Assembly (NCBI GenBank): GCA_017432895.1
Contig: JAFRIG010000023.1
Coordinates: forward strand, 1 to 37,151
Source: Erysipelotrichaceae bacterium
Lineage (GTDB): Bacteria; Bacillota_I; Bacilli_A; Erysipelotrichales; Erysipelotrichaceae
Length of the DNA stretch: 37,151 nt
Direction: 5' to 3'
Below the pieces are notes generated by a model. That model had not been told where the DNA came from. It did not search any database and was given only the letters and a program-made list of their open reading frames with translations. Positions 9,372-18,100 of this stretch are shown here, in pieces. The first letter of the stretch is position 1. Every line of letters starts with the position of its first letter. A program made the translations under genes and the position numbers.

Positions 9372-10205
9372 CTACTTATCATTTCTTCTTCTGATGATCA
9401 GATCATTAGAAGCTTTCTTGTGCTTTCTGGTCTTGACACCCATGGCTTTCTTGCCCCAAGGCGTCATTGGTGACTTACGACCGATAGGTGTACGGCCTTC
9501 ACCACCACCGTGCGGGTGGTCGACCGGGTTCATTGCGGAACCACGGGATTGCGGCCGGATGCCTTTCCAGCGGTTTCTGCCGGCCTTGCCCCAGTTGACC
9601 AGGGTGTAGTCTTCGTTACCGACGGTACCGATCGTGGCACGGCAGTTGGCCAATACTTTTCTCATTTCCGTGGAAGCCAGACGCAGTGTTACGTACTTGT
9701 CTTCAACGGCCAGGATCTGAGCACTGGCACCGGCAGCTCTGGCCAGCTGGCCGCCCTTGCCGGGTTTAAGTTCGATGTTGTGTACGACTGTACCTTCTGG
9801 CATGTTACGCAGTTGGCAGCAGTTGCCTACCTTGATATCCGCTTTTTCGCCGGAGATTACTGTCATACCGACATTGAGATCTTTAGGTGCGATGATGTAT
9901 CTCTTTTCACCATCGGCATAGAACAGTAACGCGATGTTGGCGTTTCTGTTGGGATCATACTCGATAGCCTTGACGGTTGCCGGGATATTATCCTTGTTTC
10001 TCTTGAAGTCGATGATCCTGTACTGCTGTTTGTGACCACCGCCCTGATGTCTGCTTGTAATACGTCCTGTGTTGTTGCGACCGCCGTTGGACTTCTTGGA
10101 GACTGTCAAACTTCTTTCGGGTTTGGACTTGGTGATCTCTTCGAAGGTCAGGGAAGTCATTCCACGTCTTCCAGGCGTAGTAGGCTTGTATTTTTTAATA
10201 GCCAT
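9372..10205 (-). CDS. rplB: 50S ribosomal protein L2
   Basis: 277 residues, normal length. The C-terminal signature [20 protein letters not shown] is intact, including the histidine long linked to peptidyl-transferase centre assembly. L2 is a primary 23S rRNA binder and forms inter-subunit bridge B7b. A 64-bp gap separates it from rplW, the largest gap inside this operon, and it holds a small hairpin. Confidence 0.98.
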   Translation of the reverse strand: MAIKKYKPTTPGRRGMTSLTFEEITKSKPERSLTVSKKSNGGRNNTGRITSRHQGGGHKQQYRIIDFKRNKDNIPATVKAIEYDPNRNANIALLFYADGEKRYIIAPKDLNVGMTVISGEKADIKVGNCCQLRNMPEGTVVHNIELKPGKGGQLARAAGASAQILAVEDKYVTLRLASTEMRKVLANCRATIGTVGNEDYTLVNWGKAGRNRWKGIRPQSRGSAMNPVDHPHGGGEGRTPIGRKSPMTPWGKKAMGVKTRKHKKASNDLIIRRRNDK

Positions 10206-10229
10206 TTTTCATTTTCCTCTCTATGCAAT

Positions 10230-10258
10230 TATCCGGAAATAGCATTTTTCTTCCGATA
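10230..10258 (-). other. Small inverted repeat between rplW and rplB
   Basis: The 64-bp gap between rplW and rplB contains an imperfect inverted repeat: TATCGGAA (10251-10258) pairs with TTCCGGATA (10230-10238) with one bulged base and a loop of about 12. There is no following T run in the minus-strand sense, so it is not a simple terminator. It could be an RNA-processing or stability element; no function can be assigned. Confidence 0.35.
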
Positions 10259-10269
10259 GTTTCGATCGC

Positions 10270-10560
10270 TTACTTATCCGCGAGGATATCGATCGTGTAA
10301 CCATCCTTGAGCTTGACATAAGCTTTCTTGAGATGGTTGGTCTTGCCAACGTATCTTCCCATACGTTTGGTCTTAGGGTTCTGGTTGACGACATTGATGC
10401 TGTCGACCTTTACGTTGAAGATCTCTTCAACAGCCTGTTTGATCTGGATCTTGTTGGTACCCTTTTTGACCTCGAAGACGACGGTATTTTCGTTTTCCTG
10501 AGATCTGATCGTTTTTTCTGTGACAAGAGGACGGACAATAATGTCTCTAGCGTTACTCAT
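10270..10560 (-). CDS. rplW: 50S ribosomal protein L23
   Basis: 96 residues. RDIIVRPLVTEKTIRSQENE at the start and GTNKIQIKQAVEEIFNVKVD in the middle are diagnostic. L23 lies at the exit of the nascent-peptide tunnel and is the docking site for trigger factor and SRP. Its first 8 bases overlap the end of rplD, so translation is probably coupled to L4. Confidence 0.97.
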   Translation of the reverse strand: MSNARDIIVRPLVTEKTIRSQENENTVVFEVKKGTNKIQIKQAVEEIFNVKVDSINVVNQNPKTKRMGRYVGKTNHLKKAYVKLKDGYTIDILADK

Positions 10561-11185
10561 TACCTAATACCTCCCCTATTCTGGCTGCTGCCGCCTTGGT
10601 GATGACGAGCTTGTTGGCATTGGTCAGATCGTAGATGTTGAGACCTTCAACACTGGTCATGACTACATTGCCCAGATTTCTTAAGCTCATATAAGCGTTA
10701 TCGAATGCTTCGTCAAAATCGACTACGAACAGCGCTTTTCTTTCGATTCCCAGATCGTTAAGGACTTTAACGAAATCCTTAGTCTTGATCTGCTTCATCT
10801 CAACGTTTTCCACGCAGATGATGTTGTTTTCATTAGCCTTCTGGCTCAAGCCGGAACGAAGAGCCAATCTTCTGACTTTTCTGTTGAGCTTGAACGTGTG
10901 GCTTCTCGGTGTCGGACCAAACGGAACACCACCGTGTCTGAACTGAGTAGCTCTGGTCGAACCCTGTCTGGCTCTACCGGTACCCTTCTGTCTGAACGGC
11001 TTCTTACCGCCGCCTGATACTTCGCTTCTGCCTTTGGTATCATGCGTACCTTGTCTCCAGGAGCTCTGCTGTCTGAGCAGTGCATCGAAGATGGCCTGTT
11101 CATTTACTTCGCACTGGAACACTGAATCGTTGAGTTCAACGTCGCCGACTTTCTTGCCGGTAAGATCTAAGACATCAAGCTTCAT
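10553..11185 (-). CDS. rplD: 50S ribosomal protein L4
   Basis: 210 residues, normal length. The tunnel-lining loop is recognisable by KPFRQKGTGRARQGSTRATQ and GGVPFGPTPRSHTFKLNRKV. L4 contributes to the constriction of the exit tunnel (macrolide region); in E. coli it autoregulates the S10 operon, which is relevant to the structured leader upstream of rpsJ here, although mechanisms differ between phyla. It starts 2 bp after rplC and overlaps rplW by 8 bases. Confidence 0.97.
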   Translation of the reverse strand: MKLDVLDLTGKKVGDVELNDSVFQCEVNEQAIFDALLRQQSSWRQGTHDTKGRSEVSGGGKKPFRQKGTGRARQGSTRATQFRHGGVPFGPTPRSHTFKLNRKVRRLALRSGLSQKANENNIICVENVEMKQIKTKDFVKVLNDLGIERKALFVVDFDEAFDNAYMSLRNLGNVVMTSVEGLNIYDLTNANKLVITKAAAARIGEVLGNE

Positions 11186-11187
11186 AA

Positions 11188-11862
11188 TTATTCAGCCTCC
11201 TTGCTTAAGAGAACCTGCGGTTCTACATGTTTGACCTTTTTGGTCGTGGTCTTGACCATTACCAGACCCTTTTTCGGACCCGGTACGTTGCCCTTGACCA
11301 GCATATAATTCTTTTCGGCATCGACTTTGATGACTTCCAGGTTCTGGTTGGTCGTCTTTAAACTTCCATCGTGACCCGGCATCGGTGTATTCTTTTCGAT
11401 ACGGCCGTTGTTACGTCCTGTCGTAGCCAGGGAACCGACATGTCTGTGGACCGGGCCTGCGCCATGCGATTCCAGCAGCATGTGAGCGTGATAACGTTTG
11501 ATCGTTCCTGTATATCCTTTACCCTTTGAGATTCCGGTAACGTCTACCATATCACCAGCGGAAAAGATATCAACTTTTACTTCCTGTCCGACTTCATAGT
11601 CCATCTCGTCAGATCTGACTTCTCTGATGAACTGCTTCGGAGCTGAGCCAGCCTTCTTGGCGTGGCCGATTTCAGGCTTGTTTGCACGGCTTTCCTTCTT
11701 GTCTTCATAACCTAACTGCAGCGCTTCGTAACCATCGGTCTCAACGTTCTTCTTCTGTAAGACGACGTTGGGTTGAACTTCGATCACGGTAACGGGAATT
11801 AAGTTACCTTCAGCGGTAAAGACCTGTGTCATGCCAAGCTTTCTTCCAAGTATTCCTTTCAT
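11188..11862 (-). CDS. rplC: 50S ribosomal protein L3
   Basis: 224 residues. [20 protein letters not shown] and the central GHVG-like block [20 protein letters not shown] region ([20 protein letters not shown]) identify L3, an assembly initiator of the 50S subunit near the peptidyl-transferase centre. The open frame continues three codons upstream to a GTG at 11871, but ATG 11862 matches the family N-terminus and lies a proper distance from AAAGGTG. It follows rpsJ closely. Confidence 0.95.
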   Translation of the reverse strand: MKGILGRKLGMTQVFTAEGNLIPVTVIEVQPNVVLQKKNVETDGYEALQLGYEDKKESRANKPEIGHAKKAGSAPKQFIREVRSDEMDYEVGQEVKVDIFSAGDMVDVTGISKGKGYTGTIKRYHAHMLLESHGAGPVHRHVGSLATTGRNNGRIEKNTPMPGHDGSLKTTNQNLEVIKVDAEKNYMLVKGNVPGPKKGLVMVKTTTKKVKHVEPQVLLSKEAE

Positions 11863-11877
11863 GATGTACACCTTTCT

Positions 11878-12189
11878 TTACAATTTGATTTCGATATCTA
11901 CGCCACTGGGCAGTTCAAGACGGCTTAAGGCATCGATCGTCTTGGCACTAGGCCCAATGATTTCGATCAAACGCTTGTGCGTTCTGATTTCGAACTGTTC
12001 TCTTGAATCCTTGTTGACATGCACGGATCTAAGGACAGTGATGATCTGCTTCTCAGTCGGAAGCGGGATAGGTCCGATGACCTTTTTGACACCGCCATCT
12101 TCAGCAGCCTTGACGATCTTTTCCGTAGCTGCATCCAATGATCTGTGTTCGTAAGCTTTCAATTTGATCCTTACGTTGTTTTTTGCCAT
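11878..12189 (-). CDS. rpsJ: 30S ribosomal protein S10
   Basis: 103 residues, first gene of the superoperon. [20 protein letters not shown] and [20 protein letters not shown] are diagnostic. S10 is in the 30S head and, as NusE, also acts in transcription antitermination. The ATG at 12189 has a strong TAGGAGGA ribosome binding site, and the gene is preceded by a structured leader and a strong promoter. Confidence 0.98.
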   Translation of the reverse strand: MAKNNVRIKLKAYEHRSLDAATEKIVKAAEDGGVKKVIGPIPLPTEKQIITVLRSVHVNKDSREQFEIRTHKRLIEIIGPSAKTIDALSRLELPSGVDIEIKL

Positions 12190-12312
12190 AGAATTTTCCT
12201 CCTATATTCCATTAATCCCCTGCGGGATAACTCGCTCCATGTGAGTTCCCTGGTTATCACACAATCACACAGGTCTTCGTGTGCCAGCAATCTCCCATAT
12301 CCTTGCGAGCGC
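12190..12312 (-). promoter_or_regulatory. Structured 5' leader of the S10 superoperon
   Basis: About 120 nt of untranslated RNA lie between the predicted transcription start (near 12312) and the rpsJ ATG. Several helices can be drawn: CACAC (12279-12283) with GUGUG (12266-12270) over an 8-base loop, flanked by CUGG (12284-12287) and CCAG (12250-12253); and GAUAAC (12253-12258) with GUUAUC (12226-12231). The last two share base 12253, so they compete, as in switching leaders. A perfect palindrome CGAGCGCTCG (12306-12315) spans the likely start site. I infer a possible autoregulatory site for a ribosomal protein; no known leader family was recognised with certainty. Confidence 0.55.
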
Positions 12313-12318
12313 TCGTAT

Positions 12319-12347
12319 ATTATATGATTTTATTAAAGGTTTTTCAA
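12319..12347 (-). promoter_or_regulatory. Main promoter of the ribosomal superoperon
   Basis: Minus-strand -35 box TTGAAA (12342-12347) and perfect -10 box TATAAT (12319-12324) are separated by a 17-base A+T-rich spacer, the optimum for a housekeeping sigma-70/sigma-A promoter. Transcription should start near 12312. No other convincing promoter was seen inside the operon, so this one may drive all 26 genes shown. Confidence 0.85.
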
Positions 12348-12440
12348 CAACTTTTTGCTTAAAAAGCCTTATTTTATCGGATTTTTTAAAACACCCCTAT
12401 TCAACGGCTTTTGGTGTTTCAAAATGTTAACGTTTTCATC

Positions 12441-12482
12441 AAAAAAAATCAGGGAAAATACTCCATTTTTATCCCTGATTTC
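12441..12482 (-). terminator. Rho-independent terminator after the 567-residue protein gene
   Basis: In the minus-strand sense a perfect 9-bp stem AATCAGGGA / TCCCTGATT (12472-12480 with 12447-12455) encloses a 16-base loop and is followed by a run of eight T (12441-12448). It lies about 35 bp after the stop codon at 12515 and separates this unit from the ribosomal promoter. Confidence 0.85.
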
Positions 12483-12514
12483 ATAGAAAAGTATTATTTA
12501 TTTCCAGGAAATAG

Positions 12515-14218
12515 TTACAAATACTGTTTCATCAAATGGTGGAAATTGCTGTGCCTGGGATATTCTTTCAGATAGATCAGGATCAAGTCTTTCCTTCTTC
12601 CCAAATTCATAGATTCTATCACATCTCCATACGCACTGATATAAGCCGCACATTCCCAATAATAGTTTCGATAATTGCCGCCCAGAATCGCCTGCGTTCT
12701 GTTCCTGATGATCAGCCTTATTTTTCTCAGCCATTCCTCTCTCTTCTTTTCATCAAGCACGACATCGGATTTCCATCTCATAAACAGATCCCATACCAGT
12801 TCAACGCTATCTTCTGCTATTTCGTCTTCGATGAAATACTCTTTTACAAAGCTTACAGGATTAGAAAACATAGTGACCATCTTGCATATGGGCATAGTCA
12901 ATTCGCTGCCTTGATATAGCAGCATCAGAAATAATGCCAGACCTTGTTTCATAAATGTTGATGACCAACCTAGATAGCTTTTCTGCTTCATTTCATAACT
13001 TATCACTTCTTCGAATCGCTCATCAAAAAAACATATCGTATAGTATTCGACCGAATTGAGACTATTGACTTCATCCCTGTATACGTAATTATTTTGTTTT
13101 TGATATTTATTTAGTTTTTGATAATATTCCCGGAAACTTTTTCTGTAATCATTAAAGTCTTCCAATTTCAAACGGCAGCGCAAATAGTTAACACTGTTTG
13201 TATTGGAATAAAAAGCTTCTGCATAGAACTTGTTTCTTATACGAATATCACCGGCTTCTTCAGCATTTTTACTGCAAGACAAGGCGATTTTACTGCGGAT
13301 CTTGCGATCCAAAGGAATCAGATCCATCGCTGATAAACCAAGCTCGATCTTCTCCTGATCGTCATTAACGTCTTCGATCAGCATATCAAAAAGTTCAGGA
13401 TGGTTTTCCGCATATTTTTTGGCATAATTGGCCTTCATATTTCTGTCATCCAGCATCTGATAAGCTTCTTTAAGATACCGTTTACTGTCGTTGCCGCTTC
13501 TTTCACATAAGAATTCGATCCACTTTAGAATAAATTGGTCGATATCTTCAAGTTTCCGATAACCCGCTTGTAAAATATTCTCCAATGTAACGTCACGATA
13601 AGCGAGTTTTTCTAACAAATCATATATCTTTATGGGCCGATCGGCCATTTTATTGCATTGATACGCAACATATCCCGCTTCTGCCACAGATCTTTCATAT
13701 GAATCTCCAAACACTCGCTCCGATCGAAGCCCTTTTAAATCGATATATTCTTCGTCCCAATAATAGTCGCCTTCTATTCTTACTTTCAGCTCACTAAGCA
13801 GCTTAACGATTTCATAAGCATCTTCATATCTTTCCTGATCCAATCTTCCATGAATAAAGCTCATTGCATCATAAACTATTTCAATAACATTATCCTTATC
13901 AATGAATTCTTTGAGATCTTCATCGTCATCGCGCCAGTCATCATAATCTTCGTTTATCTCGCATATGAGAATCCGTTTTTCATCCTGAATCTCTTGAAGT
14001 TTTTCTTGCAAGTCTCTAAAGTCCGAATCATCGCCATTTGTGTTTTGCTCATGAATTTCGATTGGATCTTTTTCAAATGATTCAAACATAGCCAAAAAAG
14101 CTTCCCTTTTTTCTTCCTCTAAGACTCTTGCGTATTCCATAATAAAAGCTTTCAAACGCAATTCCGCTATGGAACTGTTTAATTCCTCAACTTTCTTTAA
14201 AAACGATACCAAGTTCAT
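12515..14218 (-). CDS. Hypothetical helical protein, 567 residues, unknown function
   Basis: No signal peptide or membrane segment is visible, so it is probably cytoplasmic. The sequence is strongly alpha-helical, with a charged, possibly coiled segment at about residues 65-110 (rich in Asp and Glu), then helix pairs that resemble an alpha-solenoid. The last 60 residues (GNYRNYYWECAAYISAYGDV, then a KEYPRHSNFH-like end) resemble C-terminal regions I have seen in Bacillota helical proteins that sometimes carry SWIM zinc fingers; no SWIM cysteines are present here. The ATG at 14218 has AAGGTAGG 6 bases upstream and lies 27 bp after the lipoprotein gene, so the two form an operon. Function is not assigned. 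Confidence 0.85.
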   Translation of the reverse strand: MNLVSFLKKVEELNSSIAELRLKAFIMEYARVLEEEKREAFLAMFESFEKDPIEIHEQNTNGDDSDFRDLQEKLQEIQDEKRILICEINEDYDDWRDDDEDLKEFIDKDNVIEIVYDAMSFIHGRLDQERYEDAYEIVKLLSELKVRIEGDYYWDEEYIDLKGLRSERVFGDSYERSVAEAGYVAYQCNKMADRPIKIYDLLEKLAYRDVTLENILQAGYRKLEDIDQFILKWIEFLCERSGNDSKRYLKEAYQMLDDRNMKANYAKKYAENHPELFDMLIEDVNDDQEKIELGLSAMDLIPLDRKIRSKIALSCSKNAEEAGDIRIRNKFYAEAFYSNTNSVNYLRCRLKLEDFNDYRKSFREYYQKLNKYQKQNNYVYRDEVNSLNSVEYYTICFFDERFEEVISYEMKQKSYLGWSSTFMKQGLALFLMLLYQGSELTMPICKMVTMFSNPVSFVKEYFIEDEIAEDSVELVWDLFMRWKSDVVLDEKKREEWLRKIRLIIRNRTQAILGGNYRNYYWECAAYISAYGDVIESMNLGRRKDLILIYLKEYPRHSNFHHLMKQYL

Positions 14219-14245
14219 AATTGCCTACCTTAATTATTTAGCAGC

Positions 14246-15040
14246 TCATTCTTTTACTTCCACCGGATCGATCAGTTCATTCTGCTGATCGACAAAAGCC
14301 TCCTTCACATAATCCAAAGCATTGGAATCGGCGATAAAAGGCTCCAGCATATCCTTATCTTTTAAAGATATATCAAAAAAGAATAATGAAACCGATCGCA
14401 AACGGGAATGCAGTTTGCCATGTGAAAATTCCTCATATTTTCGTATCAGTTCTTCTTCATCGCCATCCATAAACTTTACGCCGATCCGATAATGATAAAT
14501 TGAACCGTCATCTTTCTTCGTTTCTTTTTTGATTAAATGCGTCTTGATCTTTCCCATGGGATTTTCCTCATAGTTTCCTTTATATTCTTTATCCAGCAGA
14601 TCCAATACTTCATCAGCCGAATCATTATTACTGTTATCCGAAATTGGAAAAACACCGTTTTTAAATACACAATATAGATCACCTTCATATTCGACCGCAA
14701 GGTAATGTCCATCCTTTTTTATAGCTGATATCGTATCTTCTGATCCGCAATATGCCAAAGTATTGTTTTCAACAAGGATCAGATACAGAAGTTCCTCTTC
14801 ATGGTAAACAGGATATACACATATTTCGCCTTCAGACAGTTTCCTCTTCTCTATCCTGAAAGTCCTAATGCCGCTTCCGATATAATAATCGCCAACTTCA
14901 TCACAATATAGATCAACATAAAGCGCTGCATCTTCTTTGGCCTTGTCAAAAGATACACCTGTTTCCGGATTAGTAACGATCTTTCCAGATGAGCATGAAC
15001 ACAAAACGACGATCGTTAATATCAAAATGATCCTTTTCAT
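14246..15040 (-). CDS. Putative lipoprotein, 264 residues, unknown function
   Basis: From the ATG at 15040 the protein starts MKRIILILTIVVLCSCSSGK: a short basic n-region, a hydrophobic stretch and a lipobox LCSC, so it is probably lipid-anchored on the outer face of the membrane. The mature part is charged, with beta-type segments (DGHYLAVEYEGDLYCVFKNG) and no family I recognise. The frame is open to a GTG at 15106, and an ATG at 15091 exists, but both fall in a terminator-like hairpin; neither candidate ATG has an ideally spaced ribosome binding site (AAGGA is only 1 base from 15040), so the start is uncertain. No promoter was found after the hairpin; expression may depend on read-through. 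Confidence 0.75.
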   Translation of the reverse strand: MKRIILILTIVVLCSCSSGKIVTNPETGVSFDKAKEDAALYVDLYCDEVGDYYIGSGIRTFRIEKRKLSEGEICVYPVYHEEELLYLILVENNTLAYCGSEDTISAIKKDGHYLAVEYEGDLYCVFKNGVFPISDNSNNDSADEVLDLLDKEYKGNYEENPMGKIKTHLIKKETKKDDGSIYHYRIGVKFMDGDEEELIRKYEEFSHGKLHSRLRSVSLFFFDISLKDKDMLEPFIADSNALDYVKEAFVDQQNELIDPVEVKE

Positions 15041-15064
15041 ATCCTTAGCACAATCATAGCATAG

Positions 15065-15101
15065 CCTAATAAAAGGATACATGGTTTTCATGTATCCTTT
15101 T
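15065..15101 (-). terminator. Hairpin terminator after giant protease 1
   Basis: A perfect 13-bp stem, AAAAGGATACATG (minus strand, 15089-15101) pairing with CATGTATCCTTTT (15071-15083), has a 5-base loop and is followed by ATTA. It begins about 22 bp after the giant protease stop codon. The T tail is partly inside the stem, and the lipoprotein gene starts 30 bp further on, so termination may be incomplete. Confidence 0.7.
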
Positions 15102-15123
15102 ATCACTGTAGAAACAAAACTTA

Positions 15124-18100
15124 TCAGTTAAACAATGTCCACAGAGCATTAAGGAAGGACTTTCTGACAATCTTGAAGTTGACCGTCTTGGTTCCGCCAT
15201 AATTGCCTACGCCTTTGATCGTCAAAGTAGCAGTGCCCTTGCTGATATTGTTCGTGTAAGAAACGATCTCGAAATCCTCAGGATTCAGCGTCTCTTTGTT
15301 CAGCTTGATCGTGATCTCGGCTTTGTCAACAAGCACAGGTTGGCCGGTATAGATCTGATTGGCTACCTTTACTTTTGCTGAGCTGATATTGGACGAGACG
15401 ACCCGGTATGTTGCTGAAACTGAACCAGTATAATTGCCCTTACCCTGAGCCGTCACAGTGATCGATGTTCCGGCAGGAACGATGTCGTTTGCCAAAACCG
15501 GAGTACCATCGGCATATGAGTATACAAGACTCTTGGCATAGTCAGTGCCGGCAGTAAGCTTCTTGCCATTGACATCCTTGATCGTCAGTGTCGACTTGAA
15601 GTTCCCCTTCTTGTTAGTAAAACTCTTGTCCGGTGCACTGGCATTCAAGGCGGACAGATCGGCCGGTGTGATCACAAAGTTCAATGTCAGAGAGCCCCGG
15701 TAGTTGCCCTTGCCTTTGACAGTGACCTTTGCGCTACCCTGCTTCGTGTTGTTCTTGTAAGCCAGAGTGTAGTCTGTGCCCTTAACAAGCTTGGTATCAT
15801 TGAGAATGTCATAGATATTGACATCTGGTTTGTTGCCACCCTTCTGGAATGGCTGATCGGCGATCTGTTCAATAGAAACGTCGTTCGATGTCAGATCGAT
15901 AGCTGTTATCTTGAACTTCCTGGTGATCGATCCCGAATAGTTTCCGATGCCCTTGAAAGTTATCGAAGCCGTGCCTGCTTTAGCATTATCTTTGTAAGTG
16001 ACCGTGTAATCTTCACCTTCAGCCAGGACTTCGTTGACATAAGTCAGCACCATCTCAGGTCTGCATTCGCCGCAATACTTCACTTCATCAGGAACGCCGC
16101 TTATATTGACGTTACTTGCTTTCAATGTGATAGGCGTGATCTTGAATGTCTTGACGATCGTACCGACATATTTACCGATTCCCGTGATATTTATGGTGGC
16201 GGTTCCGACATTTATATTATTGTAATATTCAACAACATAATCTTCATCTTCTACCAGACCCTTGATCACGATATCCTGTGTGACAGGCTGACCGGTATAG
16301 GTCTTGCTCTTGATCCCTGATACGGTTTTTGAACTGATCGGTTTCAGATTTGCCGAGATGACATAATCCGCGATCACCTCACCGGCATAGTTTCCTTTGC
16401 CTGTGATCGTGATGTTGTACCAGACATCCTGGCCGGCAACACCTTTGGAATTTGCATCCTGGTAAGTCACCGTATAATCCGTCTTATTCTTCAGCTTTGT
16501 ACCGTTGTATGTTACTGAAGAAATGCTTGGCTTCTGTTTCTTGCCGTTATAGGCAAACGCATCCTTGTTAAGTTTGACAAGAGTGTTGCTCTGATTCAAT
16601 TCAGCCGGTACGATATTGAAGGTCTTGGAAACGGAATCGGTATAATTGCCCTTCCCTTTGACCGTGACTGTCGCAATACCGACCTTGATATTGTTCTTGT
16701 AAGTCACTGTATAGTCTCTGTTTTCGACCAGCAGAGTCTTATGATCGTATACTCTTAATTCCTGCTTCAAAGCCTTGCCGGTGTATTCCGGATCTGTTAA
16801 CGGAGAGATCCAGATACCTTCAGGAATATCCGCTTCTCTTTCAGGACGATCTTGAAGAACGATATCGCCATAGTCGATGTTGATATCGAATTCTTCAGGC
16901 TGGGCCTCATGATCGATAAAACTGCCCTTTTCTTTCTCAGCCACACCCAGATCGGTCCTGCCGTCATTGAGTCTTTCGAATACCAGTTTTGCGATCACTT
17001 CATCTTCCGCGACACCGTTAAGATCCGCAAACGCAAAGACGAATTTGCCCTCTTGAGCGTTGTTGATCGCATAATAAGGCAATTGTGAATTTGCACGGGC
17101 GAACTTGATCACTGATGCATCATAAGTGACCTCATATAAACCGTTGTTGGTCAGTTCATCGGCACTGAGTGTAACAACAAATTCTTCGGAATCCGAAGAT
17201 CCATCTTCGACTTTCGTCTTGACATCCTCTCTTGAAACAAACGAATCGACACTGTTCAAAGATCCTTTATTTGAAGAAACATTGAAACTGATCGGATCGA
17301 TCTGATCAAGGAAGATCGAATCTGCATCCAGCTCTTCATCATCACGTACGCTTCTATCAGCCGCAAAGAGCTCTTTTTCGTTTTCGTTATAGAGTCCGCC
17401 AACCGGCCATACAGCTTCCGCAAACGAACCAAGTTTATAAATCGATCCATCGTAATAGACATCATTTATGAAGATGATATCGACGATGCCATCACTATTT
17501 GAGTACTTGCTCCAGTAAATATCCGTTCCATCGAAGTAAAGCGACTGGAAATACGGAATATCGGCAGTATAGCCAAGAGAACCCATGCTTTGCGGTGCAA
17601 AGTTGGCATAGCTGCCATTATATGGCATGAAACCGATATTGTACAAGGTACCGTTTTCCGCAAGTACGAAATAGTAGTCTACATAAGCCCTGTAACGGGA
17701 GTTGTAGTATGGCTCTTCATAGGCGATACCGACAAGATTTGCCCCACCGGTATATCTTGACAGATTGAACGCACCTGCGTAGTCACCGCTATCGGTATCG
17801 ATCAGCAGGCAATATGTGCCATAAACGCCCATCAGGATGTTATCGCCCAGGCTTGGTGCCGGTGCCATATCCATATAGCCGATCTGCGAAGGACCTACCT
17901 CGCTAACTTCATATGTGCTTTCGTTCACCACATAAAGAGTTGATACCAAATCGTCGGAATCAAGCGAAGCGGCATATAATGTGCCATCCTTACCATAAGC
18001 AGCCGACGCCAGCGGTAATCTCAAGCTTTCGGAAAGTTTGTCATAATGCGGTAAAGAGGCTGTGTTGAATGTTGAAAGCCATACTTCCCCGTTTTCATCC

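Noticed and set aside
12388..12419. Inverted repeat AAACACC / GGTGTTT upstream of the ribosomal promoter
   Set aside because: Only 7 bp with a 17-base loop and no T run; too weak to call an operator or terminator.
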